Notes under the pieces: model-generated
The model's database searches: none
Seen by the model: the letters and a program-made list of their open reading frames with translations, nothing else
What the model was told of the DNA's origin: nothing
In this document: piece after piece, positions 15,139-23,795 of the stretch
Layout: each line of letters starts with the position of its first letter
How positions within the stretch are numbered: the stretch's first letter is position 1
Position numbers and translations under genes: made by a program
Assembly: GCA_021324445.1 (NCBI GenBank)
Contig: JAJPJC010000470.1
Location: 1-62,453 of the forward strand
Length of the DNA: 62,453 nucleotides
Source: Isosphaeraceae bacterium
GTDB taxonomy: Bacteria; Planctomycetota; Planctomycetia; Isosphaerales; Isosphaeraceae
Direction: 5' to 3'

Positions 15139-16467
15139 ATGCGACCGGCGATCCGCGTGGAACACCTGTCGAAGCAATACCGGATCGGGGCCCGGCCGCA
15201 CGATCCCAACCGAGATCTGCGCGAGGCGATCGAGGCCGGCATGAAGGGGCTGTGGGGGCGGCTTTGGCCCTGGGCCCGCAGCGGCGTCGCGGAGGATGCC
15301 CCGGACTACTTCTGGGCGGTGAAGGATGTCTCGTTCGAGGTGCAAGCCGGCGAGGTCATCGGTATCATCGGGCGGAACGGGGCCGGCAAGTCGACCGTCT
15401 TGAAGATGCTCAGCCAGGTCGTCGAGCCGACCTCGGGGCGGATCGAGTACCGGGGCCGGATGGCCAGCTTGCTGGAGGTCGGCACCGGCTTCCATCCCGA
15501 CCTGACCGGCCGGGAGAATATCTACCTCAACGGCAGCCTGCTAGGGATGACCCACCGGGAGATCGCGCGCAAGTTCGATGAGATCGCGGCCTTCTCCGAG
15601 ATCGAGCGCTTCCTCGACACGCCGGTGAAGCGCTACTCCAGCGGCATGTACGTGCGGCTGGCGTTCGCGGTGGCCGCGCATCTGGAGCCCGAGATCCTCA
15701 TCGTCGACGAAGTGCTCGCCGTCGGCGACGTGGCGTTCCAGAAGAAGTGCCTGGGCAAGATCAGCGACGTGGTGCACGGCGGCCGCACCGTGTTATTCGT
15801 CAGCCACAACATGTCGGCCATCAGCGGCCTGTGCCAGAGGGTCCTGCTGATGGAGAAGGGCCGGGTCACCTTTGACGGACCGACCCACGCCGGCATCGCG
15901 CGCTACACCCTGTCCGCCGCCATCAGCCCGTCGGTCGACCTGACCGGAGTGACCAACCGGCAAGGGCCGGGCGAGTTCGGCCGCTTCCGTTCGATCGCGC
16001 TGTTCAATGCGGCCGACGAGCCCTGTGATCAATTCGCCATGGGCGAGGCCCTGACCGTGGAGCTGGAGCTGGAGTGCCGCCAGCGGCTCTACCCCGCCGA
16101 GGTCGGACTCGGCCTGGCCAACGCCTTCGGCGCGACGATGCACTTATTCGTGTCCGCCTGGGAGGGGCTGGAGCTGGACCTGGAGCCCGGCCGGCACCGC
16201 TTCCGGGTGACCATCCCTCAGGTGCTGGTCTTCCCGGGTGCCTATGTCCTGACGCCGTTCTGGAAACGGCAGGGTAACAGGGTCGATGACCAGGTCGAGG
16301 CTGCGATCCAGCTCACGGTCGTCGGGGCCGACGTGACCGGGCATAACCCCTATTTCGAGCGCTACCTCCAGAACAACAAGACCGTGGTCTATTGCCCCAG
16401 CCGCTGGTCGCACACCCCGGCCGTCGAGCGGGAACCACATCTCTTACCCGGAGGCTCTCGTGATTGA
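15139..16467 (+). CDS. wzt: ABC transporter ATP-binding protein with Wzt carbohydrate-binding domain
   Basis: The 442-residue product has Walker A GRNGAGKST at residues 78-86, the signature YSSGMYVRLAFAVA and Walker B ILIVDEVLAVGD. About 160 residues follow the ATPase, with a beta-rich sequence typical of the Wzt C-terminal domain that recognises the glycan's terminal residue in ABC-dependent O-antigen export. The ATG at 15139 is preferred over 15082 because the latter would translate the hairpin. It forms the exporter with the upstream Wzm. The presence of this domain predicts that the exported glycan has a defined terminal modification, such as methylation, which fits the methyltransferases downstream. 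Confidence 0.92.
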   Translation: MRPAIRVEHLSKQYRIGARPHDPNRDLREAIEAGMKGLWGRLWPWARSGVAEDAPDYFWAVKDVSFEVQAGEVIGIIGRNGAGKSTVLKMLSQVVEPTSGRIEYRGRMASLLEVGTGFHPDLTGRENIYLNGSLLGMTHREIARKFDEIAAFSEIERFLDTPVKRYSSGMYVRLAFAVAAHLEPEILIVDEVLAVGDVAFQKKCLGKISDVVHGGRTVLFVSHNMSAISGLCQRVLLMEKGRVTFDGPTHAGIARYTLSAAISPSVDLTGVTNRQGPGEFGRFRSIALFNAADEPCDQFAMGEALTVELELECRQRLYPAEVGLGLANAFGATMHLFVSAWEGLELDLEPGRHRFRVTIPQVLVFPGAYVLTPFWKRQGNRVDDQVEAAIQLTVVGADVTGHNPYFERYLQNNKTVVYCPSRWSHTPAVEREPHLLPGGSRD

Positions 16468-17551
16468 TCGCATCCCGGACGGCCAGTTCCTCAGCGGCAA
16501 GTCCGTCCTGATCACCGGCGGCACCGGGTCGCTGGGCAACAAGCTGGTCAGCCTGCTTTTGGAACACGCCGCCCCGCGGCGGATCATCGTCTTCAGCCGC
16601 GACGAGTTCAAGCAGTTCACCATGGCGGAGAAGTTCCGCGCCCACAGCCAGGTTCTGCGCTTCTTCCTGGGCGACGTGCGCGATAAGGATCGGCTCAAGC
16701 GCGCCTTCGAGGGGGTGGACTACGTCATCCACGCCGCGGCGCTGAAGCAGGTGCCGGCGGCCGAGTACAACCCGTTCGAGTTCGTCAAGACCAACGTCCT
16801 CGGCGCCGAGAACGTCATCGACGCGGCCATCGACGCCGGCATCCAGCGCGTGGCGGCGCTGAGCACCGACAAGGCCGCCAATCCGATCAACCTCTACGGG
16901 GCGACCAAGCTCTGCTCCGACAAGCTGTTTGTCGCCGGCAACAGCTACAGCGGCGCGCGCCAGACCCGCTTCGCCATCGCCCGCTACGGCAATGTCGTGG
17001 GCAGCCGCGGCAGCGTCATCCCCTTCTTCCTCCAGCGGCGCGCGACCGGCGTGCTGCCGATCACCCACCCGGAGATGACGCGGTTCTGGATTACCCTGGA
17101 CCAGGCGGCCCGCTTCGTGCTCAACGCCCTGCACGCGATGCGCGGCGGCGAGATCTTCGTGCCCAAGATCCCCAGCATGCGGGTGGTGGACCTGGCCCGG
17201 TTGATCGGCCCCGACTGCCGCCACGAGATCGTCGGCATCCGCCCCGGCGAGAAGCTGCACGAGATGATGGTCGAACCGGAGGCGGGGCACAACACCCTGG
17301 ACTGCGGCACCCATTACATCATCCAGCCCGTGCTCAACTTCTGGGACCCCGCGGTCAATGGCTATGACGTGATGCGGTCCTGCCCGGCCGGCTTCTCCTA
17401 CACCAGCGGCGCCAATGATCGCTGGGTCGAGCCCGAGGACATGAAGCGGATGATCCTGGAGCTGAATCTGCCGGGAGCCGAGGACCTGCACCAGGCCTGG
17501 TCTGGCCCCGCACCCCGCACCCCGCACCCCGCACCCGCGACGGCCGGCTGA
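16460..17551 (+). CDS. pseB: UDP-N-acetylglucosamine 4,6-dehydratase (inverting)
   Basis: The 363-residue product starts at GTG 16460 and overlaps wzt by 8 bp. It has the Rossmann motif GGTGSLGNKL, FSRDEFKQ and STDKAANPINLYGATK, which are characteristic of the PseB/FlaA1/CapE family. PseB converts UDP-GlcNAc to the 4-keto-6-deoxy-L-altro sugar, the first step to pseudaminic acid; the remaining genes lie at 21.7-27.4 kb. CapE-type enzymes of FucNAc synthesis are a close alternative, but the Pse genes nearby favour PseB. The last 14 residues are Pro/Ala/His-rich and are encoded by a CACCCCG heptamer run. Confidence 0.85.
   Translation: MIDRIPDGQFLSGKSVLITGGTGSLGNKLVSLLLEHAAPRRIIVFSRDEFKQFTMAEKFRAHSQVLRFFLGDVRDKDRLKRAFEGVDYVIHAAALKQVPAAEYNPFEFVKTNVLGAENVIDAAIDAGIQRVAALSTDKAANPINLYGATKLCSDKLFVAGNSYSGARQTRFAIARYGNVVGSRGSVIPFFLQRRATGVLPITHPEMTRFWITLDQAARFVLNALHAMRGGEIFVPKIPSMRVVDLARLIGPDCRHEIVGIRPGEKLHEMMVEPEAGHNTLDCGTHYIIQPVLNFWDPAVNGYDVMRSCPAGFSYTSGANDRWVEPEDMKRMILELNLPGAEDLHQAWSGPAPRTPHPAPATAG
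17511..17538. repeat. CACCCCG heptamer run in the 3' coding end of pseB
   Basis: Three exact CACCCCG units at 17511-17531 and a degenerate fourth (CACCCGC) lie within the last 14 codons of pseB. No inverted partner array was seen. The 7-bp period is the same as in the intergenic elements, but here it is translated, so a gain or loss of a unit would shift the frame of the protein tail. Confidence 0.75.
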
Positions 17552-17576
17552 GAGGCGGGAGGCCTCAATCGGTCCC

Positions 17577-17633
17577 GTGTGGGCCGGCCGCCCCCGGCCG
17601 GCCGATGGATGGCAGCCGGGGCGGCTGCCCCAC
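17577..17633. repeat. Double palindrome, GGCAGCCG class (copy J2)
   Basis: Two adjacent hairpins fill half of the 102-bp gap after pseB. The first, 17577-17606, is built from GGCCGGCCG and CGGCCGGCC. The second, 17608-17633 (ATGGCAGCCG and CGGCTGCCCCAC), is the J1/J3 unit in the inverse orientation. The following gene starts at 17654. Confidence 0.65.
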
Positions 17634-17653
17634 CGTCGAGACTCGAGGTCCCG

Positions 17654-19594
17654 ATGATCCCATCAGAGCGTCAGGGCGCCGGCGCCGCGGTCGAGCGGAT
17701 CGACCGGATGCCGCTGCACCCGCACACCCGCCTCCTCCGCTCGTTCCTGATCGGCTTCGCGGTCGCCGCGCTCGCCTCCTGGGCCGGCTTCGTCTTCTTC
17801 CACATCCCGCGCGCCCCGGTCTGGATCAGCTTCGCTCTCGCCGCGATCATCGGCCTGGCCTTGATTCCCCGGCGCACCCTCGATCTGCTCCTGTTCACAT
17901 TAGCCATCACGGCCGGCATCTATCTGATCAACCCCCACCTGGTGACCTATTCGTACCACGGCCTGATCCATCTGGGCGACGCCTACGCCTGCCAGCGCCT
18001 CACCTGGCCCCCCGAGGACCCCTATTTCGCCGGCAGGCCCCTCTACTATCCCTGGGCCTTCCACGCGCTGGCCGCGGGGATCGCGTCGCGGCTGAACCTG
18101 CCGCCGAGCTGGATGTTCGCGGTGTTCAACCTCGCGGCCCTGGCCGTGACCGTGGTCGTCCTGGCGCGGCTCGCGCGGCGGATCGAGGGCGACACGGCGA
18201 CCGCCCATTGCGCCGTGATCCTCGGCCTGCTGGCACCGACCTGCTTGAGCGGCGGAGGCATCGATGTCCTCGACGGTCTCACCCAGGGCCGCCTGACCGA
18301 GCTGGCCGACCGCCTGGCCGGCCGCTACGGCGTCGCATTCTGGTCGCCGTGGGCGCTGCCCCCGCTCATGAGGTATTCGAATGTGACCGCCATGCCGGCC
18401 GGCATGGCCCTGGGCCTGGTCTGCTTCGCCATCTCAATCAGATCAATTCAAGAAAATAAAATTAAATTACATTATTTTATAATTATTACAACTTTTATAT
18501 CATTTGTTGGATATATATATCCATTCATGTGGCTTTCGACGTGCGTCATGGTCGCCGCCTGCCTGGCGACGGCGGCCTGGGCGGGCAACCGGCGGGGGGC
18601 CGGCGGGCTGGCCGCGGCCCTGCTCCTGGGCAACCTCCCCGTGGCGCCCTACCTCCGCGGCTTGACGAGCGGCCGGGGCCAGGGGATCGCCGTCTCGGGG
18701 GATCCCGGCCTCTGGCTGGCCCACTTGCTCCATGCCGTCATCATCCTGTCGCCCGTCTGGCTGCTGATTGCTCTGCGCCACCGCAGCCTGGTCGAGCGAC
18801 TCCGCGCGCGATCCTGGGTGCACTGGGCCGCGCTGGGGTCGGGCCTGGCCCTGCTCCTGACCTTCATCCTCCTGCGCGTCCCGGGAGAGGCGGGGTACAA
18901 GTTCCGCGCCATGGCGGTCCTGTGCCTGGCACCCCTGGCTGCCCCGGGGCTGAAGCAGATCTACGATCGCAATCGGACGGCCGTGGTGCTCCTCTTGACC
19001 CTCCTGTTCCTGCCGCTGGCCTGGGATTTCTACGGGAAGTTGCCCCGGAAATTCGGTGGCGTGACCGAGCCCTATTCCTGGCAGGGCGCCGTGCTCCGGC
19101 ACGCCGTCCCCTCGGAAGATCGACTCTATCGATGGATCCGAGACCAGACGCCGCCGGAGGCCATCCTGATCGATCGGGAGCCCTATGTCCCCGTCTTTGC
19201 CAATCGCTCCCTCTTCGTGGCCCTGCTGGCCCCCCGAGCGGCCGCGGACCCGAGCCTCCACGACGGATGGAACGTGCCCCCGCGCACCTGGCTGGAGCTG
19301 TACCATGGCCATCCCGCCGAGGAGATCCAGCGGCGGTACCAACTCGTCGATGCCTTGTATGACCAGGCCGAGGGTGGATCGGGCGCGGATCTGTTCCACC
19401 AACTGGTCGAGGCGACGGCCGGTCGGCCCGTCTTCCTCATCGCCCGGAACGGACCCGAGAAGGCCGCCCTGGACCACAAGTCCTTCCTCCAGAAAGTCGC
19501 CGCGGAGGGCGACTGGGCGGTCTATCGTGCCGAGACGGCCGGGATGCCGTCGATTCGCGAACAGCTTCCAGAGACTCTGCCAGTTCCCCAATGA
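17654..19594 (+). CDS. Large polytopic membrane protein, paralogue 1 (GT-C / DUF2298-like)
   Basis: The 646-residue product has about ten or more hydrophobic segments. After the third segment it carries YSYHGLIHLGDAYACQR and PPEDPYFAGRPLYYPW, shared with the proteins at 36816 and 41295. The aromatic block after a DP pair recalls the YYY motif of DUF2298 membrane proteins and of C-fold glycosyltransferases; the relationship is inferred from pattern only. A role in transferring sugars at the periplasmic face is plausible. The ATG at 17654 excludes the translated palindromes upstream. An A+T-rich patch at about 18433-18530 lies in one membrane segment. The stop overlaps the next gene by 4 bp. 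Confidence 0.7.
   Translation: MIPSERQGAGAAVERIDRMPLHPHTRLLRSFLIGFAVAALASWAGFVFFHIPRAPVWISFALAAIIGLALIPRRTLDLLLFTLAITAGIYLINPHLVTYSYHGLIHLGDAYACQRLTWPPEDPYFAGRPLYYPWAFHALAAGIASRLNLPPSWMFAVFNLAALAVTVVVLARLARRIEGDTATAHCAVILGLLAPTCLSGGGIDVLDGLTQGRLTELADRLAGRYGVAFWSPWALPPLMRYSNVTAMPAGMALGLVCFAISIRSIQENKIKLHYFIIITTFISFVGYIYPFMWLSTCVMVAACLATAAWAGNRRGAGGLAAALLLGNLPVAPYLRGLTSGRGQGIAVSGDPGLWLAHLLHAVIILSPVWLLIALRHRSLVERLRARSWVHWAALGSGLALLLTFILLRVPGEAGYKFRAMAVLCLAPLAAPGLKQIYDRNRTAVVLLLTLLFLPLAWDFYGKLPRKFGGVTEPYSWQGAVLRHAVPSEDRLYRWIRDQTPPEAILIDREPYVPVFANRSLFVALLAPRAAADPSLHDGWNVPPRTWLELYHGHPAEEIQRRYQLVDALYDQAEGGSGADLFHQLVEATAGRPVFLIARNGPEKAALDHKSFLQKVAAEGDWAVYRAETAGMPSIREQLPETLPVPQ
18433..18530. other. 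A+T-rich island inside the membrane-protein gene
   Basis: About 98 bp of strongly A+T-rich sequence, including ATATATATA, interrupts a gene whose remainder is very GC-rich. It is in frame and encodes a lysine-poor loop followed by a membrane segment ending FVGYIYPFMW. The homologous position in the paralogue at 36816 (37589-37651) is also A+T-rich, whereas the third paralogue at 41295 is not. Confidence 0.8.
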
Positions 19595-20655
19595 CCGCGA
19601 CGGAGGATCTTCCGCCCGGGAGGGAGGACGCGATGCCGATGGACCCCATCTTCGTAGGAGGCATGCAGCGCAGCGGGACCTCGCTGATGCGGGCCATCAT
19701 CGGGTCCCATCCCGATGTGGCCATGTTTGAGTGGGACCTGCCGCTGTGGACCGATTTCTTCGGACGGTTCCAGGGGCGGCCGCTCTCCGACCCAACGGCG
19801 CTGAAGGAATTGCTGGATGGGATCTTCGCCCACGAGAAGTATCAGGGATGTGACGTCCAGCTCGATCGGGCTGCCATCGAGGAGCGGATCGCCGCGGCCG
19901 GCTCGGCGAGCTGTGGCCTGGTTTTTCAGTGTTTCCTCGAAGAATACGCCCGGGCCCTGGGCCGCCCACGGTGGGGGCTCAAGACGCCCCACAACGAGTT
20001 CTTCGCGGACGACATCTTCGCGGCCCATCCCACCGCGAGGATGGTGCAATTGATCCGCGATCCGCGGGATGTCGCCGTGTCGTATCAGAGCTACGATGGT
20101 GGCAGTTGGTCGTATTCGGCCCGCGATCACCTGGCGCAGTGGAAGCGGTCGCTGGAACTGGCGCAGCGGCATGCACGGCGCTACGAGGGCCGCTACCTTG
20201 CGGTACGGTACGAAGACCTTGTCACCCACCCGGAAGCGACGATTCGCAGGGTCTGCGCGATCGTCGATCTCGACTTTCGCCCGTGCCTGCTCGAGGCCTC
20301 GGGACACCTGGGTTGGGAGGGAGCCAATTCCTTCTTCAACGATGTCGGCAGGGACAAGACCATCTCGACCGCGGGGATCGGCCGCTATCGAACGCGACTC
20401 CGTCCCGAGCTCATCCTCCTCTACCAGAGCAAGCTGAGGCCGGAGCTGATGCAATGGGGGTACAACCTGGAAGAATTTAGCCCATGGCGACGGGCCGCGA
20501 TCGGCGTGAGATCGTTCGGCCATGACGCCGGAGCGTCCTTGCGGAATCAGGCGCGAGCGAGCAAGAATCGCCTTCGAGGCTTGCTCCAAAGGACTCCGTG
20601 GTATGCCCCCGCAAGCTCGCTCTATCGGTGCGTCTTCAGGAGAAGCTCGTCATGA
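19591..20655 (+). CDS. Sulfotransferase, PAPS-dependent
   Basis: The 354-residue product overlaps the previous stop by 4 bp. It has the 5'-phosphosulfate-binding loop FVGGMQRSGTSLM near residues 20-32 and the 3'-phosphate site pattern RDPRDVAVS near residue 155, which define the cytosolic-type sulfotransferase fold. The likely role is sulfation of a sugar in the glycan or of a glycolipid. A second sulfotransferase is at 34412. An internal ATG at codon 15 or 17 is an alternative start, as the family usually begins close to the binding loop. No PAPS synthesis genes are in the window. Confidence 0.85.
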   Translation: MTATEDLPPGREDAMPMDPIFVGGMQRSGTSLMRAIIGSHPDVAMFEWDLPLWTDFFGRFQGRPLSDPTALKELLDGIFAHEKYQGCDVQLDRAAIEERIAAAGSASCGLVFQCFLEEYARALGRPRWGLKTPHNEFFADDIFAAHPTARMVQLIRDPRDVAVSYQSYDGGSWSYSARDHLAQWKRSLELAQRHARRYEGRYLAVRYEDLVTHPEATIRRVCAIVDLDFRPCLLEASGHLGWEGANSFFNDVGRDKTISTAGIGRYRTRLRPELILLYQSKLRPELMQWGYNLEEFSPWRRAAIGVRSFGHDAGASLRNQARASKNRLRGLLQRTPWYAPASSLYRCVFRRSSS

Positions 20656-21659
20656 TCAGACGAATCGCACGGACCATCCTCCCCGGTCCAATCCGCCGTG
20701 TGCTCGGCCGTGCCGCCTGGGAGGTTCAATACGCCCCGACCCGGGCGAACAGGGTCCTCAGGCGTGCGGCGCGCCGGGTCCTGATGAGTAATGAGCGCCT
20801 CTTCCTCTGGACCTACAAGCGGACATCGCGGCTGCCGGCGCCCGGTCGGGCCCGAGTCCCCAGTCGGTTTCCGGAGGAGGAGGACCATCAGATCGAGGCG
20901 GTCGTGAACGAACTCCGGCAGAATGGCGTGGCGATCTGGCGCGGCCTGTTCGCAGACCCGCAACTCCTCGAGGACGTCCGGTCGACCCTGGACCAGGGCT
21001 TCGCCCGATGGGAAGCCATCTTCCGCGAGCGGGAGGATTCCTGCCCGGAAGTCTTCGACCCCGAGACCCGATGGAAGTTCCATCGGGGTACGAAACAGGT
21101 CTACGATATGGACAGGAGAACGCGTATCTATTATTCGCTTGATAATACGCCGCCGGCGATTCGCAGACTGATGGACGATCCTCGGTTTCGGGAAGTGGCC
21201 TGCCGCTATTATCAAGTCGACGCCGGGCCGTGCGGCTACATTCTGGGGGAGAAGCTCAGTCCTTCCCCGGTCGGCGACAGTTGGCACGTCGACCGCATTC
21301 GGGATCAATTCAAGGCCATGATCCTGCTCTCGGACGTCGGTCTGGAGCAGGGACCATTGAAGTACAAGCAGGGCACCCACCAGAAGCCGCCACCCAAGAT
21401 CGATCATTTCTTCTACCAGTATTTCCGCTCCGGGGTGGAATGGTGCTACGTCTCCCCGCCCCTGGGCGACTCGGCGCCGGGTGAAGTCAAGCTGGCCCTC
21501 GGTCGCGCCGGCGATTGTGTCTTTTTCGACACGACGGGCCTGCACTCGGGCACCCGTTGCCAGGCGGGAGAACGTCTCGCGCTCGTCTTCGGCTTCACGG
21601 AGCCTCCCACCTTCCGGAACCAGTTTTTCTCCCACATGGAAGGTGGGATGCACATCTAG
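20652..21659 (+). CDS. Phytanoyl-CoA dioxygenase-like 2-oxoglutarate/Fe(II) oxygenase
   Basis: The 335-residue product starts at ATG 20652, overlapping the sulfotransferase stop by 4 bp. The catalytic part has WHVDRIRDQF (His and Asp of the iron site) and FFDTTGLHSGTRC (the distal His), followed by an arginine suitable for 2-oxoglutarate. This arrangement matches the PhyH superfamily. In polysaccharide loci such oxygenases may hydroxylate a sugar or lipid; here the substrate is unknown. The first 70 residues are basic and not recognised. Codon use includes a few A+T-rich stretches, less biased than its neighbours. Confidence 0.75.
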   Translation: MIRRIARTILPGPIRRVLGRAAWEVQYAPTRANRVLRRAARRVLMSNERLFLWTYKRTSRLPAPGRARVPSRFPEEEDHQIEAVVNELRQNGVAIWRGLFADPQLLEDVRSTLDQGFARWEAIFREREDSCPEVFDPETRWKFHRGTKQVYDMDRRTRIYYSLDNTPPAIRRLMDDPRFREVACRYYQVDAGPCGYILGEKLSPSPVGDSWHVDRIRDQFKAMILLSDVGLEQGPLKYKQGTHQKPPPKIDHFFYQYFRSGVEWCYVSPPLGDSAPGEVKLALGRAGDCVFFDTTGLHSGTRCQAGERLALVFGFTEPPTFRNQFFSHMEGGMHI

Positions 21660-21663
21660 CAAC

Positions 21664-21722
21664 GTAGGTCAGGCTGTCCAGCCTGACATTCCGGGAATGT
21701 CAGGCTGGACAGCCTGACCTAC
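21664..21722. repeat. Perfect palindrome, GTAGGTCAGGCT class (copy E)
   Basis: Two perfect 29-bp arms, 21664-21692 and 21694-21722, surround a single G. Each arm also contains the small hairpin AGGCTGTCCAGCCT. The element starts four bases after the stop of the upstream gene and ends at the base before the ATG of pseC, thus forming nearly the whole intergenic gap. The unit is the same family as 10396 and 41243. Confidence 0.95.
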
Positions 21723-22979
21723 ATGGCGGACGAGGCGACTTCGGAGTGGAGTGAGGCGCGGATGGCAGCCGTGAAGCAACCGCTGGAACCGCGGGACAAG
21801 CCCTGCGATCCTCCTGGCGCGCTGCCGTATGGGCGGCAGTGGCTGGACGGGGACGACATCGAGGCCGTTGTGCGGGTACTCCGCGGCGACTGGCTGACTC
21901 AGGGGCCGCTCGTCGTCGCCTTCGAGGAGGCCCTGGCCGCGGCGTGCGGCGCGCGGCATGCGGTGGCCGTCAGCAGCGGCACCGCGGCGTTGCACCTGGC
22001 CTGCCTGGCCGCGGGCGTGGGCCCCGGCGACTTCGGGATCACCAGCCCGATCACGTTCGTGGCCTCGGCCAACTGCGTGGCGTACTGCGGTGGGATCCCG
22101 GGCTTTGCCGACATCGATCCCCGCACGGCCTGCCTCGACCCGGCCGCGCTGGACGAGGCGTGCGCCCGGCGCCGCCCCAAGGTGATTCTCCCGGTGGATT
22201 TCGCCGGTCAGCCGGCGGACCTGCCGGCGATCCAGGCGGTCGCCCGCCGGCATGGCGCGCTGGTGATCGAGGACGCCGCCCACGCGCTGGGGGCCAGTTA
22301 CGAGCATCAAGGGCGATGGTTCCAGGCCGGCTCTTGCGCCCATGCCGACCTCGCCATCTTGTCGTTCCACCCGGTCAAGCACATCACCACCGGCGAGGGC
22401 GGCGCGGTCCTGACCAACTCGCCGGAACTGTTTGCGAGATTGCAGCGGCTCCGGACTCACGGCATCACGCGCGACGCCGCGCTGCTGACGCGCCAGGACG
22501 GCCCGTGGTACCACGAGCAGCACGACCTCGGCTTCAATTACCGCATCACGGATATCCAATGTGCGCTGGGCCTGGCGCAGCTCCGCAAGCTGGACCGGTT
22601 CGTCGAGCGGCGGCGGGACCTGGTCGAGCGGTATCGTGCCGCCCTGGCCGACCACGCCGACGAGCTGGAGCTGCTGCTGGAAGGGCCGGGGAAGCGGTCG
22701 TCCTACCACCTGCTGGTGGCCCAGATTCGGGGTGGGACCGATCGGCGTCGGCGCGTCTTCGAGGCGATGGCGGCGCGCCAGATCCGCTGCCAGGTCCACT
22801 ATATTCCGGTGCACCTCCAGCCGTGGTATCGCCGGCACCACGGCACCCGCGCGGGCGACTTCCCCAGAGCCGAGGCCTACTATGCCGGCTGCCTGAGCCT
22901 GCCCCTGTTCCCCGCGATGGCCGACGACGACGTCGACCGCGTGGCCGATGCCTTGCGCACGACCCTGGCCCGGAGCTGA
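21723..22979 (+). CDS. pseC: PseC-type aminotransferase, DegT/DnrJ/EryC1 family
   Basis: The 418-residue product shows YGRQWLDGDDIEAVVRVL at the start of the conserved domain (residues about 36-53), SSGTAALHLAC for cofactor binding and the PLP lysine K219 in SFHPVKHITTGEGG. It matches UDP-4-amino-4,6-dideoxy-N-acetyl-beta-L-altrosamine transaminases that act after PseB. Its ATG follows directly on a perfect palindrome; no ribosome-binding site is visible there except within that palindrome, so ATG 21762 is a plausible alternative start. Immediately downstream genes continue the pseudaminate route. Confidence 0.88.
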   Translation: MADEATSEWSEARMAAVKQPLEPRDKPCDPPGALPYGRQWLDGDDIEAVVRVLRGDWLTQGPLVVAFEEALAAACGARHAVAVSSGTAALHLACLAAGVGPGDFGITSPITFVASANCVAYCGGIPGFADIDPRTACLDPAALDEACARRRPKVILPVDFAGQPADLPAIQAVARRHGALVIEDAAHALGASYEHQGRWFQAGSCAHADLAILSFHPVKHITTGEGGAVLTNSPELFARLQRLRTHGITRDAALLTRQDGPWYHEQHDLGFNYRITDIQCALGLAQLRKLDRFVERRRDLVERYRAALADHADELELLLEGPGKRSSYHLLVAQIRGGTDRRRRVFEAMAARQIRCQVHYIPVHLQPWYRRHHGTRAGDFPRAEAYYAGCLSLPLFPAMADDDVDRVADALRTTLARS

Positions 22980-23038
22980 CCGGGGCGCGAGCCGATGGAC
23001 AAGACCAAGCCTTTCCCAGTCGATGCCGGACAGGATCT

Positions 23039-23788
23039 ATGACGCAGGGCACCAAGCCACGAACCGTCGCCATCGTGCAGGCCCGCCTGGGGTCGACCCG
23101 GCTGCCCGGCAAGGTGCTCCTGGACCTGGCCGGCGCGCCGATGCTCGCCCGCGTGGTTCACCGGGTGCGGCGCGCCGGGTCCCTTGATGAGGTCGTGATC
23201 GCCACGACGACCGAGCCGGCTGATGATGCCCTGGCCGCCCTGTGTACCGCGGAAGGTTGGCCCTGCTTTCGCGGGAGCAGGGACGACGTCCTGGACCGAT
23301 ATTACCGGGCTGCGCTCCAGCACCAGGCCGACCTCGTGGTCCGCGTCTGCGCGGATTGCCCGCTGATCGAGCCGGCGATCATCGATCGCGTGGTCGGTGA
23401 GCTCCGCGAGTGCCGCCCTCGGGCGGACTATGCCTGCAACGTCCTGCCGCGGCCGACCTATCCGCTGGGCCTGGACGTCGAGGCCTTCTGGTTCGAGACC
23501 CTGAGTGGGGTCTGGCGGGAAGACCGGAACCCCGCCTGGCGGGAGCACGTGACCCCGTTCGTGTACCATCACCCGGCGCGGTTTGCCATCCAGGGCGTGC
23601 TCCACGACCGCGACCTCTCGGCGATGCGATGGACCGTGGACACGCCCGAAGACCTCGAGCTCATGCGGCGGATTTACGCGGCGTTCGGCCACGACGGCTT
23701 CTCCTGGCAGGAGGTGCTGACACTCCTGGAGGCGAATCCGCAGTGGCTGGAGGTCAACCGGCACATCCCGCAACACGTCGTCCAGTAA
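23039..23788 (+). CDS. pseF: Pseudaminate cytidylyltransferase, SpsF-like
   Basis: The 249-residue product begins after a short leader with VAIVQARLGSTRLPGKVLLDL, the signature loop of SpsF/PseF cytidylyltransferases (positions about 9-29), and has CADCPLIEP in the middle. PseF activates pseudaminic acid as the CMP sugar for transfer. The ATG at 23039 is chosen because the upstream open frame is only the shadow of pseC. It is 60 bp after pseC and 8 bp before pseG, in keeping with a pathway cassette. Confidence 0.85.
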   Translation: MTQGTKPRTVAIVQARLGSTRLPGKVLLDLAGAPMLARVVHRVRRAGSLDEVVIATTTEPADDALAALCTAEGWPCFRGSRDDVLDRYYRAALQHQADLVVRVCADCPLIEPAIIDRVVGELRECRPRADYACNVLPRPTYPLGLDVEAFWFETLSGVWREDRNPAWREHVTPFVYHHPARFAIQGVLHDRDLSAMRWTVDTPEDLELMRRIYAAFGHDGFSWQEVLTLLEANPQWLEVNRHIPQHVVQ

Positions 23789-23795
23789 CTTGCTT

